From the NCBI RefSeq assembly GCF_013214815.1, contig NZ_JABSPU010000010.1, forward strand, positions 34,033-66,719: DNA of 32,687 nucleotides. The letters are read 5' to 3'. The position numbers and the translations under genes were made by a program. This stretch comes from Gilvibacter sp. Lineage in GTDB: Bacteria; Bacteroidota; Bacteroidia; Flavobacteriales; Flavobacteriaceae. The stretch's first letter is position 1. Every line of letters begins with the position of its first letter. This document shows, in pieces, positions 32,438 to 32,687 of this stretch. The notes beneath the pieces were generated by a model. That model ran no database searches, was not told where the DNA came from, and saw only the letters and a program-made list of their open reading frames with translations.

Positions 32438-32687
32438 TTATTTCTTCTTTTTGGTCGATTCTTTCTTTTCGGCGCCTTCTGGCAGATAGTAGTCTGGTGG
32501 GAACCCGTTGAGCTGTCGCCAGAGTTCAAACCAGATCGGTACATCATTCAAAAGGGCTAGGGTAAAGGCTCCAGAGCCCACACGCAGCTCCTCGGGCCAC
32601 TCGTGATCGTTCGGATCCTGTGCAATCAGCACGCGGTATTTACCGTTGTCACTGAGGTACGTATCTATGGCTACCACAGCTCCGCCG
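32438..32687 (-). CDS. HlyD-family periplasmic adaptor, C-terminal part only
   Basis: The frame is open at the right window edge; about 83 residues of the C-terminus are visible. The segment GAFTLALLNDVPIWFELWRQLNGFPPDYY is typical of a group of Bacteroidota HlyD-like adaptors, followed by a Lys-rich tail (KKESTKKKK). It is the adaptor partner of the TolC-like channel immediately downstream. The inner-membrane transporter is presumably just outside the window. Confidence 0.8.
   Translation of the reverse strand, partial: GGAVVAIDTYLSDNGKYRVLIAQDPNDHEWPEELRVGSGAFTLALLNDVPIWFELWRQLNGFPPDYYLPEGAEKKESTKKKK

Noticed and set aside
1-32687. Mobile elements or CRISPR arrays
   Set aside because: No transposase, integrase, terminal inverted repeats with target duplications, or regularly spaced repeats were seen on reading.

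Overview
The window looks like a chromosomal segment of a marine-type member of the Bacteroidota, most likely Flavobacteriaceae. The evidence is: promoters of the TTG-N17-23-TAnnTTTG type and few strong Shine-Dalgarno sequences; a DnaE polymerase with a fused N-terminal DnaQ-like exonuclease; a type IX secretion (T9SS) sorting domain; DUF4199 and DUF6252-like proteins; and a ribosomal protein S16 with an acidic Ala/Glu tail. I see no insertion sequence, prophage, integrase or CRISPR array. The gene order looks like core chromosome with some accessory transport and signalling genes.

Layout. 1-3022 (minus): a partial metallophosphoesterase, glutaryl-CoA dehydrogenase and a Rieske oxygenase. 3095-4405 (plus): an AdiC-like amino-acid permease. 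4408-6180 (minus): the translation operon rpsP-rimM-trmN6. 6291-7112 (plus): a surface lipoprotein. 7258-11978 (plus): dnaE with a translationally coupled VOC-family gene. 12093-13406 (plus): thioredoxin and a DUF58 protein. 13563-13636: tRNA-Asp(GUC). 14062-19300 (plus): a signalling cluster. 19441-20784 (minus): an M24 peptidase-like lipoprotein. 20910-22073 (plus): an MFS transporter. 22070-26220 (minus): an SLC12-like transporter, a DUF3179 protein and a DUF4199 membrane protein. 26485-26709 (plus): a small conserved-looking protein. 27105-31020 (plus): a secreted PhoX-like phosphatase and a diheme peroxidase. 31028-32687 (minus): the TolC and (partial) HlyD components of an export system.

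The most interesting region is 14062-19300. A 1033-residue sigma-54 activator (four PAS domains, GAF, AAA+ with an intact GAFTGA loop, C-terminal HTH, no receiver) is followed directly by two AACGG-N4-CCGTT-type palindromes 40 bp apart, and then by a well-spaced sigma-54 (-24/-12) promoter. That promoter precedes a three-gene run: a STAS/SpoIIAA-like protein, a PAS protein with a degenerate histidine-kinase core (the phospho-acceptor His is replaced by Asn and the ATP-binding boxes are not recognisable), and a single-domain CheY-like receiver with intact active-site residues. I infer a self-contained sigma-54 circuit in which the activator drives the adjacent signalling operon.

Other points of interest are a DUF3179 gene whose signal peptide is in frame but has no ATG/GTG/TTG start, a set of roughly 11-bp-spaced direct repeats upstream of the PhoX-like gene that resemble an OmpR/PhoB-type binding region, and a DnaE whose PHP domain carries Arg where active PHP enzymes usually carry His while a complete DEDDh exonuclease is fused at the N-terminus.
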